Source: an uncultured Alphaproteobacteria bacterium (GTDB taxonomy: Bacteria; Pseudomonadota; Alphaproteobacteria; RF32; CAG-239). From it: a DNA stretch of 64,000 bases. The position numbers and the translations under genes were made by a program. Positions 53,119-62,939 of this stretch are shown here, piece by piece. The notes beneath the pieces are model-generated. The model was given only the letters and a program-made list of their open reading frames with translations, made no database searches and was not told the origin of the DNA. The stretch covers positions 5,564-69,563 of the forward strand of contig CAKQNT010000008.1 of assembly GCA_934255405.1 (NCBI GenBank). Direction: 5' to 3'. Each line of letters opens with the position of its first letter. The stretch's first letter is position 1.

Positions 53119-54882
53119 ATGCAAAAGACTAAATTGTTCAAATGCTGTGGGTTTTTGGCCGCTTTTCTGCTGGTTGCATGTTCCGGAGTTAATGACGGAA
53201 AAGATGCCAAAATAGAGGCTGATGAGCTGGTGTTTGCCGCTAATCCCGAGCCGGTTAAGGGTAAGCAAGATGTGTATGTTTCTATAGCCAGAGCTGCCAA
53301 ATACAATGTGGATGTTGTAAGCAATGATTTGCGCAAACGGATAGCAGAACAGAATCCTAAGGCCGAATCTTCAAAAATAATCAAAAATATTATGGCGTCT
53401 GAAGTTAGTGATGAAAACCGGCTGATGCGGGTATCACGGGTGTTGGAATACGCTGTTACCTATGCTATCGCCAGTTTGAGCACCAGCGATGCTTATACCG
53501 GCAACTATTTCTATGAAAATTCAGCCAAGCAGTTGGCTTTGACCGCTATTAAAGTGCATCAAAATGCTTGGTTTGCCGGTAAAAAACTTAAAGAAAACGA
53601 ACGTTTGTCCAGACAGGAAAAGAAAATTGTCGAAAACCTGAATGCTAAGGAAGAGCGCAACGGCACGCTTACTCCGGCGGAGTATGATTATCGCAAAAAT
53701 CAGGAAGTTGCGTTGGCAAAGCTTGAGGAGTTGAACAATAATTTGGCTTTTAGCGTTGTCGAATATGCCGATTTGGTAAAAATCAGTCCCAAACAGGTGG
53801 AACTTGAGGGACGCCGGTTTTATGAACTTTATGATTTTGACAAAGACTACAGTATTGATATATTTCAGGAAGCCGCCGTGCGCAACCGCAAAGAGTTTGC
53901 TCTGGCCAAAGAACAGGTTAAAAGCTATGCTTTTGCCGATGTCAGGCACGATGTGCTGCGCCAATATCCGCTGGTTCCGGGGTTGGATATAAACGGGGTG
54001 AAGATTGAAAACTCGGTATATGAGCAAGAGCTTTATAGTAAAGGAGCCAGAGTTGCTGAAAATTTGTTGAATACAATAGCCGAATTTCGGCAGGCTTCAG
54101 CCGGAAGTTCTGCTCAGCAGAGACTGCGCCAAAAGGCCTTTGACGGGATTGCGGCAGCAATTTTGACACAGGTTGAAATTAATTATCAGACAATTAAGCT
54201 GGCGGATACCGATTATGAAACAGTCGAACGCTCACAAAGCAGTCTTAAAAAAGAAATTCGCCGTTTGGAGAAGATATATCATCCGTCAAATGATGATAAA
54301 CTGGCGTTGTTGAACGCTAAAATTACCATGGAGCTGTTGGAAGGAAAAATGGCGCGTCTGAAGGCAGACAGAGCGGTGGCATTGCGTAGTTTGTATTTTA
54401 ATGCCGGATTGTCTCCGTTGAGCAAAAAGTTGCTTAAAGCACCGATTAAGGATATTGCTCAGGCGCTTAAGCAATATTATAATCGTGATATGATTGAGAT
54501 GATGTCGGCGGTAAAAGCGCAGATGAACATAATTCCGACGATGGAAATTAATGCCGGCGGCTGGGCGCAGGAGCCTGATTGGTTGGAGAAAGCAGTGTCT
54601 TCGTCTAAAGGCAGAAAACGCTCGGTTCAACAAATTTCTGTGAATGAAAATTATAAAGAAATGCAGCTCGGCTCATACGAATATCGGGAAAATGCCGATG
54701 CCGATATGACGGATTTGTCAGCCAAATTTCCGGAGCTGAGGTCTTATGCCATGGAGATTGTGCCGGTACAGGTAAACGGACGACAGTGGTTTCGGTTGAT
54801 TGCCAAAGGTAAATCGACTGATTTGAGTAAGGCTTGCCGCCATCTGCAAAGCGCGGGTTATGACTGCTTGTTGCGGCGCTAA
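53119..54882 (+). CDS. TolC-like outer-membrane lipoprotein with C-terminal SPOR domain
   Basis: A 587-residue protein from the ATG at 53119. Lipobox AAFLLVACS (Cys21) makes it a lipoprotein. Residues about 45-480 are helical with TolC-like repeats (ARAAKYNVDVVSNDLRKRI, AILTQVEINYQTIKLADTDY). The last ~75 residues (MQLGSYEYRENADADM ... ACRHLQSAGYDCLLRR) have the SPOR pattern that binds denuded peptidoglycan. It may be an envelope channel tied to the septal wall. The combination is unusual; the individual domain calls rest on pattern only. Confidence 0.6.
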   Translation: MQKTKLFKCCGFLAAFLLVACSGVNDGKDAKIEADELVFAANPEPVKGKQDVYVSIARAAKYNVDVVSNDLRKRIAEQNPKAESSKIIKNIMASEVSDENRLMRVSRVLEYAVTYAIASLSTSDAYTGNYFYENSAKQLALTAIKVHQNAWFAGKKLKENERLSRQEKKIVENLNAKEERNGTLTPAEYDYRKNQEVALAKLEELNNNLAFSVVEYADLVKISPKQVELEGRRFYELYDFDKDYSIDIFQEAAVRNRKEFALAKEQVKSYAFADVRHDVLRQYPLVPGLDINGVKIENSVYEQELYSKGARVAENLLNTIAEFRQASAGSSAQQRLRQKAFDGIAAAILTQVEINYQTIKLADTDYETVERSQSSLKKEIRRLEKIYHPSNDDKLALLNAKITMELLEGKMARLKADRAVALRSLYFNAGLSPLSKKLLKAPIKDIAQALKQYYNRDMIEMMSAVKAQMNIIPTMEINAGGWAQEPDWLEKAVSSSKGRKRSVQQISVNENYKEMQLGSYEYRENADADMTDLSAKFPELRSYAMEIVPVQVNGRQWFRLIAKGKSTDLSKACRHLQSAGYDCLLRR

Positions 54883-54951
54883 ACATAAAATGTTTGTAAA
54901 AAAGTAAAATTCGCATTATTATGGTTTAAAGCAGAACAAGTTGGAAAAATC

Positions 54952-56097
54952 ATGGCAGACGATATTTCACATAACTCAAAACTGGCGACAATACGTTCAA
55001 AAATTGAGGAGAATCAGAAGTCGTACGAGCAAATGCGCGATGGCGGTGCTATGAGTTCTTGGCGCGCGGTTTCGCAGAATGACGGGGGAAATGTCGGCCG
55101 CTCCAGTTTTTTAAACAGTATTGATTTTGTCGGCAAAAATCTGGAAAATGGTAAATTTGCCAATGAAAATTTACAGAGTGCCAATTTTTCGGTGGCTAAC
55201 CTGACCGGAGTTGATTTTTCAGGTGCAAATCTACAGGGAGTGGATTTTTCCGGCGCAAATCTTACCGGAGCTAATTTGTCCGGTGCAGACCTTAGCGGGG
55301 CGATATTGTCGGGTTCGGTTTTGCATGGCACTAATTTTACCGGAGCCAAGCTTAACGGAGTTAAACTCACTGAAGCGGATTTGGAAAATGCCATTCTGCT
55401 GGATATTGAGATTGACGCGCTGGGTATTGAAGAATTACAAAGCCTGATAGAGTATATTGCCAAATATTATCCGCATAAACTTAATTTGGCTAAGATGAAT
55501 TTGACTTTGCTTAATTTGAGCAAAATCGATTTGTCGCAGGTTAATTTGCGCGGGGTTGATTTTACCGGTTGCGATTTTACAGGAGTAAATATTGTCGGGC
55601 TGGATTTGAGTGAGTGTATTATCACGCCGCAACAGATAGCTCAGGCTTTGGGACGGGTTCCCGGCAAAGATGAACTGGCTAAAATTTTGGCGCCGAAAAA
55701 AAAGGTGCAAAAGAATTTTAACGGCGTGGATATGACTTCAATCTTTTTGGGAGACGGCAAAGAGTTTGGGGTCTTGAATTTTGCAAATGATAAAGGAATT
55801 AGTATAGAAACCCTGCTGAAGGTTGGTAAAAAAGTATTTCGCAACGGGGCAAAAAAACCTGAGGTGAAAGATGAAGAAGCGCTCAAAAATATTAAATCAG
55901 AACATGAAATGCAGGTGAAGTCTCATAATGACGAACTGCGGAAAATTATTGAAGAACGCAAGCAAAAAGAGCTGGAAGCGCGCAAAGCGATGAAAAAAGA
56001 ATTTCAGCAAGAGGTGGTTAAAGAAGCGCCGCAGTCTGAGCTTCCTAAACGTGAAATCAATGAGCAGATGATTAACCGAGGACGGGATAGCCGCTAG
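54952..56097 (+). CDS. Pentapeptide-repeat protein, 381 aa
   Basis: Two blocks of A(D/N)LXX repeats: residues about 66-145 (VDFSGANLQGVDFSGANLTG) and about 175-225 (LNLSKIDLSQVNLRGVDFTG). These fold as right-handed quadrilateral beta-helices. The C-terminus (about 300-365) is a charged coiled coil (ELRKIIEERKQKELEARKAM). No membrane helix or signal. It ends 6 bp before the coupling-protein gene, so the two are translated together, suggesting a role at the secretion apparatus. Confidence 0.75.
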   Translation: MADDISHNSKLATIRSKIEENQKSYEQMRDGGAMSSWRAVSQNDGGNVGRSSFLNSIDFVGKNLENGKFANENLQSANFSVANLTGVDFSGANLQGVDFSGANLTGANLSGADLSGAILSGSVLHGTNFTGAKLNGVKLTEADLENAILLDIEIDALGIEELQSLIEYIAKYYPHKLNLAKMNLTLLNLSKIDLSQVNLRGVDFTGCDFTGVNIVGLDLSECIITPQQIAQALGRVPGKDELAKILAPKKKVQKNFNGVDMTSIFLGDGKEFGVLNFANDKGISIETLLKVGKKVFRNGAKKPEVKDEEALKNIKSEHEMQVKSHNDELRKIIEERKQKELEARKAMKKEFQQEVVKEAPQSELPKREINEQMINRGRDSR

Positions 56098-56102
56098 ACA
56101 AG

Positions 56103-58457
56103 ATGTTTAAGCAAAGCATAGAAGACGAAAAAAGCGCAGGCAAAGCATTGTTGGTATTGTTTGCCGGAGGCGTCGCCGCCTTTTTGTGCTTTGTGATTTT
56201 GTCATTTACTTGTTTTACGGTAGTGCATTTTGTATTACACGGCGGCACGGAACATTGTTGGGACTGGTATCGGCGTGGTGTATTGCGAATCGTTGATAAT
56301 CCCACATATTTTTTTATGGTGTATGCCGACTGGTGGAGGGCTTTTATTCGCAGTATTCGGACATTGTCGCCGGTTTGGATATTGTTCCTGCCGCTGATTG
56401 CTCCGGCGGTATCCGCGTTGGTATTGTATAGCGTGTTTTGCCGCAGTTCATATTCTTTTGCTTTGTGGTATATTCTTAATTATCATTTTGCCAAACCTCA
56501 AGATGTTCAGAAAATGGGCTTGACTGATGGCAAGCTTATGGTGCTTGGCGGCTATGAGGGCAAGCAGCTTGGCCTGCAAAAGCCGGGGGCGGTTTTGTGT
56601 CTGGGGGAGACTGGCTGCGGCAAAACCTCTACGGTGGCTATTCCTTCTATTCTTCGTTCTGATGGCAGTAGTATAATTACCATCGACAATACCGGAACAT
56701 TGGCAAAGTATACCAGCGGATATCGCGCGACAAAAGGGCCGGTGTTTTATTATAATTGGGATTTGGCAGATGAGCCGGAAAAAGGCGCGATATATCCGCG
56801 TTGGAACCCTTTGGCCGAAGGAAATCTGCCGCCGGCCGGCAAAGAACGCGATGAATACATTAGTTATATGGCGGCTTATATTGTTGCCGGTGATGGGCAG
56901 GTGCAAAAGGATAATTATTGGGATTGGTTGGCCTCGGGCGCATTGGCCGCATTAATCGGGTTTATGACAGCAAAATGTTCGCAAGCGGTGGCAAATGATT
57001 ATTTCTTGAATAAAATCTTGGAAAACGGACGTCTTAATAAAGACGATAAAGACATTTTGCTGAGCTATTATGCCTTAATGCCGCTGGTATATTCAAAAAA
57101 AGCAATTGCCGATATTAGCAAGGAGCGGCTGACGGCAGATGATTATTTTCCGATAGGCAGTTGGGAAGGTATTCCCGTATCGTGGCAGGGTAAAGATTTG
57201 TGTCTGGGAATGATTACCGATTGGCTGCTGAAAAATTATTTACAAGAAAAAGCCGAGCAAAATAATGGTGATTGGCGGCACTGGCTGGAACAGCTCTTGA
57301 CCGAAGCGGCAGTGTTCAGCTATGGCGAAAGTATAATCCTCGGTCTGCAACAGTTTTTGTATTTGTCAAAGCAGCAGAGGCAATTGGTGTTTGCTTATGT
57401 GCTAAAGCCGCTGCGGGTGTTTTTGCACCAAAATCTGCGAGAGAGAACCGGCGGCAATGATTTGAGCTTTGAGCAGCTGCGGGGGATTTTTGATACGGAA
57501 CGGCAAAAGCTTCGTCCGATAACTGTTTATATGTCTGCCAATACAAAGACCTCAAAATTTGTCAGCCGCCTGTTTGTGGAAATGCTGGTGCGTTTTGGGA
57601 TCCTTAATGCCACCGGAACCGAAGGGCTGCCGATATTGCTGGTGGCTGATGATGCCGGACAGATGCTGCGGTTGAACGAATTGGCAAAATGTGTTTCCAG
57701 CGGACCGAGCCGCAATACATCGGTTTTGATGTTGTGCAACAGCCTGAGCCAAATGGAGAGAAATTACGGGCGAGAGATATTGGAAGGATTGGTGGCTAAT
57801 ACCAATTATAAGATTATTATGGCTGAAAACAGTGCTAAAATGAGCCGATTGTTGGATAAGTTGGCGATTTTTGCCACCAGTTCGGTGCAGATACCGGCGG
57901 ACGGGAAAAAACTCTTCAAGCCGAAGAAACATGTGGCTGATGCTATTTATTATCATCGTTTGGCTAAATATTTGCAGGTTAAGCGCAATCTGAAAGTGGA
58001 AACCAAGGGCTATCAACTCTTGCTGGCGGAGGGGTATTATCATCTGCCGATATTAACCGGCAATGTTCATTTTTTACGTGATAATAACTTTAGAGGCAAA
58101 GCGACGCTTGATGCCGCCTATTTTATTGATGATTCAATATTTAAGCGGCGCAATATGCAAGATGAAACGGTGCCGGATATTGATGAGGTGTTGTCGGACG
58201 CAGATTTTGGAATAGATGATGAAATGGAGCTTGACCAATACATAAAAGTTGAGCTCGATGAAGCTAAAAAAAATGTGCCGGAAGATAATAAAATTGAAAC
58301 TGTGATGATTAATGATATTTCAGAGAAATGGCAGAGGATTTCAGCTGCCAAAAAAGAAAACGAGCAGCGCGCTCAAGATGAATGGTGGATGAGTGAAAAT
58401 GCTTTTGGCAGCGGCAGTGATGATGCATTACAAAATCCGTTTGTGCTTAAAAAATAA
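56103..58457 (+). CDS. Type IV secretion/conjugation coupling ATPase (VirD4/TraG/DotL-like)
   Basis: A 784-residue protein. Two N-terminal membrane helices (about 14-40 and 95-115) precede the ATPase with Walker A GETGCGKTS at 168-176, the VirD4-type PRWNPLAEGN region, and a Walker B-like LPILLVADDAG near 515-525. The C-terminal ~130 residues are acidic and helical, probably substrate- or adaptor-binding. Coupling proteins deliver substrates to a type IV secretion channel, but no other T4SS gene lies in this window. Pentapeptide partner upstream; unlinked coupling ATPases are known in Dot/Icm-like systems. Confidence 0.85.
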   Translation: MFKQSIEDEKSAGKALLVLFAGGVAAFLCFVILSFTCFTVVHFVLHGGTEHCWDWYRRGVLRIVDNPTYFFMVYADWWRAFIRSIRTLSPVWILFLPLIAPAVSALVLYSVFCRSSYSFALWYILNYHFAKPQDVQKMGLTDGKLMVLGGYEGKQLGLQKPGAVLCLGETGCGKTSTVAIPSILRSDGSSIITIDNTGTLAKYTSGYRATKGPVFYYNWDLADEPEKGAIYPRWNPLAEGNLPPAGKERDEYISYMAAYIVAGDGQVQKDNYWDWLASGALAALIGFMTAKCSQAVANDYFLNKILENGRLNKDDKDILLSYYALMPLVYSKKAIADISKERLTADDYFPIGSWEGIPVSWQGKDLCLGMITDWLLKNYLQEKAEQNNGDWRHWLEQLLTEAAVFSYGESIILGLQQFLYLSKQQRQLVFAYVLKPLRVFLHQNLRERTGGNDLSFEQLRGIFDTERQKLRPITVYMSANTKTSKFVSRLFVEMLVRFGILNATGTEGLPILLVADDAGQMLRLNELAKCVSSGPSRNTSVLMLCNSLSQMERNYGREILEGLVANTNYKIIMAENSAKMSRLLDKLAIFATSSVQIPADGKKLFKPKKHVADAIYYHRLAKYLQVKRNLKVETKGYQLLLAEGYYHLPILTGNVHFLRDNNFRGKATLDAAYFIDDSIFKRRNMQDETVPDIDEVLSDADFGIDDEMELDQYIKVELDEAKKNVPEDNKIETVMINDISEKWQRISAAKKENEQRAQDEWWMSENAFGSGSDDALQNPFVLKK

Positions 58458-58515
58458 CTGTAAATTATGATTAAATTCTGATATGCTTTGCAAGAATGAA
58501 ACGAATCGGTGAAGC

Positions 58516-59838
58516 ATGGAAGACACTCTTTTTTCTACACAAGTAAAACGCCCGTTGGCAGATCGGTTGCGCCCGCAGACTTTGGCAGAAGTCGTGGGGC
58601 AGAATCAGGTTGTGGGAGAAAATGCTCCGCTGGGCAGAATGGTGCGAGCTAAAAAAATATCTTCTTTTATTCTTTGGGGACCTCCAGGGTGCGGAAAAAC
58701 AACAATTGCTCGATTGATTGCTGAAAATACCAATCTTTATTTTGAACAGATTTCTGCAGTGTTTTCGGGTGTGGCAGATTTGAAACGAGTGTTTCAGTAT
58801 GCGCAGGAGCGCAGAGCCAATCAGGGTAAAGGAACATTGTTGTTTGTGGACGAGATTCATCGTTTTAATAAATCACAGCAAGATGGATTTTTGCCATATG
58901 TGGAAGATGGTACGATAATTTTGGTGGGGGCAACTACCGAGAATCCGTCGTTTGAGCTCAATGCGGCGTTGCTTTCCCGTTGTCAGGTGTTTGTACTGAA
59001 TCGCTTGAGTATCGAAAATTTTGAAGAATTGCTGCAACGCGCCGAAAAAGAAGAAGGACGTAAACTTCCGGTAGATTCCGAGGCTCGGGAGTTTATGAAA
59101 GAAGTGGCCGATGGCGACGGGCGCTATATCTTGAATTTGGCGGAGAGTGTATGGAATTATGCTCAGAGCGGAGAGATTTTTGACAAAGACAGTATTATGA
59201 AAATAATCCGTTCCCGAGCGCCAATATATGACAAAGGACGGGACGGACACTATAATCTGATTTCGGCCGTGCATAAATCTTTGCGTGGTTCTGACGTCGA
59301 TGCCGCTCTTTATTGGGTGGCGAGAATGCTGGAATCCGGCGAGGATCCCAAATATTTGTTGCGGCGGATGACCAGATTTGCGGTGGAAGATGTGTCTTTG
59401 GCTGATCCTAATGCAGTTACACAGGCGATTGCTTGTTGGGATACTTATGACCGCCTCGGTTCGCCGGAAGGGGATTTGGCGATAATGCAGTTGACGGCTT
59501 ATTTGGCAACGGCGCCGAAGTCAGTTGGGGTATATAAAGCAATGTATGCGGCGAGAGATTTGGCGCGCCGCACCGGCTCGTTGATGCCGCCGAAAAATAT
59601 TTTGAACGCTCCGACCAAGCTGATGAAACAACTGGGCTACAGCGACGGCTATGAGTATGATCCGGATTGTGAAGACGGTTTTTCGGGGGCTAATTATTTT
59701 CCGGAAGGAATGAAGCGAGTTAAACTATATTATCCGGTTGATCGCGGTTTTGAACGCGAGGTAAAAAAACGGGTTGAATATTTTGATAAGTTGCGAGCTG
59801 AAAAGCAGGCGGCTAAAAAAGCAGAAAAAAAAGATTGA
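58516..59838 (+). CDS. rarA: Replication-associated recombination protein A (RarA/MgsA)
   Basis: A 440-residue AAA+ ATPase. It has PLADRLRPQTLAEVVGQNQV at the start, Walker A GPPGCGKTT (about 55-63), Walker B LLFVDEIHRFNKSQQDGFLP, sensor TENPSFELNAALLSRCQVF and the C-terminal tetramer domain (SPEGDLAIMQ ... MPPKNILNAPTKLMK). It acts at stalled forks with SSB and RecA. Start preceded by GGTGAAGC. Ends in a Lys-rich tail. Confidence 0.95.
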   Translation: MEDTLFSTQVKRPLADRLRPQTLAEVVGQNQVVGENAPLGRMVRAKKISSFILWGPPGCGKTTIARLIAENTNLYFEQISAVFSGVADLKRVFQYAQERRANQGKGTLLFVDEIHRFNKSQQDGFLPYVEDGTIILVGATTENPSFELNAALLSRCQVFVLNRLSIENFEELLQRAEKEEGRKLPVDSEAREFMKEVADGDGRYILNLAESVWNYAQSGEIFDKDSIMKIIRSRAPIYDKGRDGHYNLISAVHKSLRGSDVDAALYWVARMLESGEDPKYLLRRMTRFAVEDVSLADPNAVTQAIACWDTYDRLGSPEGDLAIMQLTAYLATAPKSVGVYKAMYAARDLARRTGSLMPPKNILNAPTKLMKQLGYSDGYEYDPDCEDGFSGANYFPEGMKRVKLYYPVDRGFEREVKKRVEYFDKLRAEKQAAKKAEKKD

Positions 59839-59888
59839 TTTGTGGCTTGAGGAGAAAAACTCTTGCAATAGGGTAGAGGAAAATAGTT

Positions 59889-60818
59889 ATGGGTGTTGAA
59901 TTGATTAAAGTTAAACCGGCAGATGATGGAATGCGGCTTAATCGCTGGTTTTTGAAGTATTATCCGGGGCTTTCTTTGGGGCGATTTAATAAATTGTTGC
60001 GCACTAAGCAGATTAAAGTTGATGGGGGAAGAGCCGAAGCCGGATTGAAGTTGGCTGCCGGACAAGAAATCAGAGTGCCGCCGCTGGAGGCAGAGAGCCG
60101 TCCGATTGAGCCAAGAACAGGCTTGTCGGCAAAAGATGAGGCTTTTATAAAATCTTTGGTAGTTTATAAAGATGAAAACATTATTGTAATCAATAAGCCA
60201 TCGGGCTTGGCAGTGCAAGGTGGAACCAATACCACTAGGCATATTGACGGAATGTTGGACGGGCTCAAATTCGGCATGGAAGGAGCGCCTAAATTGGTGC
60301 ATAGAATAGATAAAGATACCAGCGGAATATTGGTTTTGGCACGTAGTCGCAAAAGTGCGGAGCTTTTGACCAAAGCATTTAGAGAGAGAGATTTGCACAA
60401 AACCTATTTGGCGCTGACACGGGGAGTTCCGGCAAAAGAATCCGGTGAAATTAAGGCGCCGTTGGAAAAATGCGGCGAAAAAGTCACGGTTTTGGCAGAA
60501 GGAAAGCGAGCGATTACAGATTATAGAGTTGTAGATGAGGTGGGAGACAAATTTGCTTTGCTTGAAGCTTGTCCGCTGACGGGGCGCACTCATCAAATCA
60601 GAGCTCATTTGGAATATATAGGTTGTCCGATTGTTGGTGATGACAAATATTTCGGCACTGAGCGCAAGCGTTTTGCCGAGTTGTCAGATAAACTTTTTTT
60701 ACACGCATACAAAATTGATTTATCGGGTATATATAGCAAATTATCGGAGATTAAGGCTCCGTTGCCGGAACATTTTAAGCAGGCACTAAAGGTATTGGGA
60801 ATCAGTTTTAGGGGATAA
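59889..60818 (+). CDS. rluC: RluA/RluC-family pseudouridine synthase
   Basis: A 309-residue protein. N-terminal S4 domain (MRLNRWFLKYYPGLSLGRFN ... KQIKVDGGRAEAGLKLAAGQ) and catalytic domain with HRIDKDTSG (Asp141), VINKPSGLAVQGG, LTGRTHQIRAHLEYIGCPIV and DDKYFG. S4 plus this catalytic set indicates RluC (23S U955/2504/2580) rather than RluA. Followed by the AsmA gene after 5 bp. Confidence 0.9.
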   Translation: MGVELIKVKPADDGMRLNRWFLKYYPGLSLGRFNKLLRTKQIKVDGGRAEAGLKLAAGQEIRVPPLEAESRPIEPRTGLSAKDEAFIKSLVVYKDENIIVINKPSGLAVQGGTNTTRHIDGMLDGLKFGMEGAPKLVHRIDKDTSGILVLARSRKSAELLTKAFRERDLHKTYLALTRGVPAKESGEIKAPLEKCGEKVTVLAEGKRAITDYRVVDEVGDKFALLEACPLTGRTHQIRAHLEYIGCPIVGDDKYFGTERKRFAELSDKLFLHAYKIDLSGIYSKLSEIKAPLPEHFKQALKVLGISFRG

Positions 60819-60823
60819 TTATC

Positions 60824-62929
60824 ATGCGATTTGTAAAATTTTTGGCTTCTGCAATTTTCAGCCTGATTATCATCTTGGCTATCGGCGGATATTTGGCGGT
60901 GCGCAGTTTTGATTTGAATAAGTATAAGGTTTATGCTGAAGATATCGCCAGCCGAGAATTGGGACGCGAGCTGAAGATAAATGGTGACGCCAGTATCGGT
61001 ATATCATTGATACCTACGGTGGTGGTGAATGATATTGAATTGGCTAATCCAAACTGGGCGCAGAATCCGCAAATGCTTAAACTCAAGCAGGTGGAAATAA
61101 AATTTGCTTTGGCTCCGCTGATGAGAAAACAAATTGTGATTGATAAGGTTATTTTGAACGAGCCGGAAATTTATTTGGAAAAATCTTCCAATGGAGAAGT
61201 GAGTTGGGATTTTGCCGGCTTGAAAGCAAAATCTGCGCAGGTTGCGGCTCCGACTGCGGTAAAGGCTTCTCCGGCGGCGCAAGCATCCGGCGCGGCAATG
61301 CTGGCCGGCTTGCAAGTCGGCAATGTGGCAATCAACAATGGTAAGGTAGAATATTATGATGCCAAGAGCAATCAGATTTCGGAACTGCTCATCAACAATA
61401 TCAGTATGAGCGCGCCGAGTTTTCAGGATGATATTTCTTTGGCTTTTGATTTGTTGTATAATCAGCAAAAAATCAGCGGTGAGGCCACTCTCGGTTCATT
61501 GGCACAGTTGACTGATGAAAAGGCAACTTATCCGATTTTGCTAAATTTACAGGCACTGGGAATCGATGTTAGTTTGAATGGCAGCGTGGCAGATTTGATG
61601 AAGAATCCGCGTTATGCCTTATTAGTAAATGTATATAATCCGGCAGGTAATTTGAGCGCGCCGGAAACTACTCTCAAGACCAAAATAGATGGAGATGTCA
61701 GCGGACTTACGTCACAAATAGAAACGCTCAATGTGGTAACAAATGTTATTACCGGCACGGCCGCGGTTGATTGGGCGGGCAGAGTTCCGCAGATAAGCGC
61801 AGATTTGCAAAGCAGTAAAATTAATTTGCTGAGTTTTCAGACCAAGAATAATTTTGCGTTCTATGTGCCGGCATTGATATCGGAGGCGCAGGCATTAGAT
61901 GCGGTGCCTAATACTCTGATACCGTATGATTTTTTGAATATGGCAGATGCTAATCTGAAACTTAAAATCGGACAGTTGGTTTTGGCTCAAGGTATGACGG
62001 CCAATAATGTGCGGGCAAATGCAGTCTTGAAAAACGGAAAGTTGGTTGTTAATCCGTTGGCATTGGATTTTGGCGGCGGAGAGATTAAAGCGGATATTTC
62101 TGCCGATGCTAAAACCAAGAGTGTAAGCATTAGGGCGGCAAGTAAGAATATGCTGTTGCAAAATTTGCACAAAGAGTTTGCGGTTGACGGGACGACAGAT
62201 TTTGGTTTTAAGAACGGAGGCAATTTGGATATGGATATCAGTTTGGCTGGCAGTGGAGCTACATATCGCCAACTGATGCAGAACATGAAAGGGCAGATTA
62301 TCGGAATTGTCGGGCAGTCTGTAGTGCAGACCGGTGGTTTGCGCTTTGTGAGCGGCAATTTTGTTACTCAATTGCTTTCGGCTTTGCGCATAAGCCAATC
62401 TACTTCCACTGATTTGGATTTGACTTGTGCGGTGGTTAGAGCCGATATTGCCGCCGGAAAAGTATCTTTTCCTAATGGGATAGCCGTGGATTCTAAGCAA
62501 TTGACCGTGGTGAGCGACGGCAAACTGAATTTAATAAACGATAATATATCTTTTACGATTGCGCCATCTTTGAACAAGTTAGCTAAGGGCAATATTGCTC
62601 AGGCTTTGGCATCGTTTATTAAAGTCGGTGGAACAATTCAAGATCCTAAGATATTGCTGGATAATCAGGAAGCGCTGAAAACCGTGGTAGGCGTGGTGGC
62701 GACCGGAGGAGTGGCTTATCTGGGTTCGCAAGTGATGCTGAACGGAGACGGGGCGCCTTGTTATACGGCGTTGAAAGGAACCGCGTATGCCTCAAGATTT
62801 CCAAAGCCGACAGGCGTAAAGGCTACAACGCAAGATGTTTATAATGATACGACGCAACAGCTGAAAAATGGTGTGAAAGATTTGAAAAATACCGCCAAAG
62901 ACATATTGGGAATGCTCAAAAAACAGTAG
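60824..62929 (+). CDS. AsmA-family envelope protein
   Basis: A 701-residue protein with an N-terminal membrane anchor (residues 5-25) and the AsmA fold: ELKINGDASIGISLIPTVVV, ELANPNWAQNPQMLKLKQVE, LAPLMRKQIVIDKVIL near the start, and LNLINDNISFTIAPSLNK and IKVGGTIQDPKILLDNQEA near the end. AsmA proteins are bridge-like lipid-transfer proteins of the periplasm. Five bp after the synthase; likely one transcription unit with the next two genes. Confidence 0.9.
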   Translation: MRFVKFLASAIFSLIIILAIGGYLAVRSFDLNKYKVYAEDIASRELGRELKINGDASIGISLIPTVVVNDIELANPNWAQNPQMLKLKQVEIKFALAPLMRKQIVIDKVILNEPEIYLEKSSNGEVSWDFAGLKAKSAQVAAPTAVKASPAAQASGAAMLAGLQVGNVAINNGKVEYYDAKSNQISELLINNISMSAPSFQDDISLAFDLLYNQQKISGEATLGSLAQLTDEKATYPILLNLQALGIDVSLNGSVADLMKNPRYALLVNVYNPAGNLSAPETTLKTKIDGDVSGLTSQIETLNVVTNVITGTAAVDWAGRVPQISADLQSSKINLLSFQTKNNFAFYVPALISEAQALDAVPNTLIPYDFLNMADANLKLKIGQLVLAQGMTANNVRANAVLKNGKLVVNPLALDFGGGEIKADISADAKTKSVSIRAASKNMLLQNLHKEFAVDGTTDFGFKNGGNLDMDISLAGSGATYRQLMQNMKGQIIGIVGQSVVQTGGLRFVSGNFVTQLLSALRISQSTSTDLDLTCAVVRADIAAGKVSFPNGIAVDSKQLTVVSDGKLNLINDNISFTIAPSLNKLAKGNIAQALASFIKVGGTIQDPKILLDNQEALKTVVGVVATGGVAYLGSQVMLNGDGAPCYTALKGTAYASRFPKPTGVKATTQDVYNDTTQQLKNGVKDLKNTAKDILGMLKKQ

Positions 62930-62939
62930 GAATAAAAAT

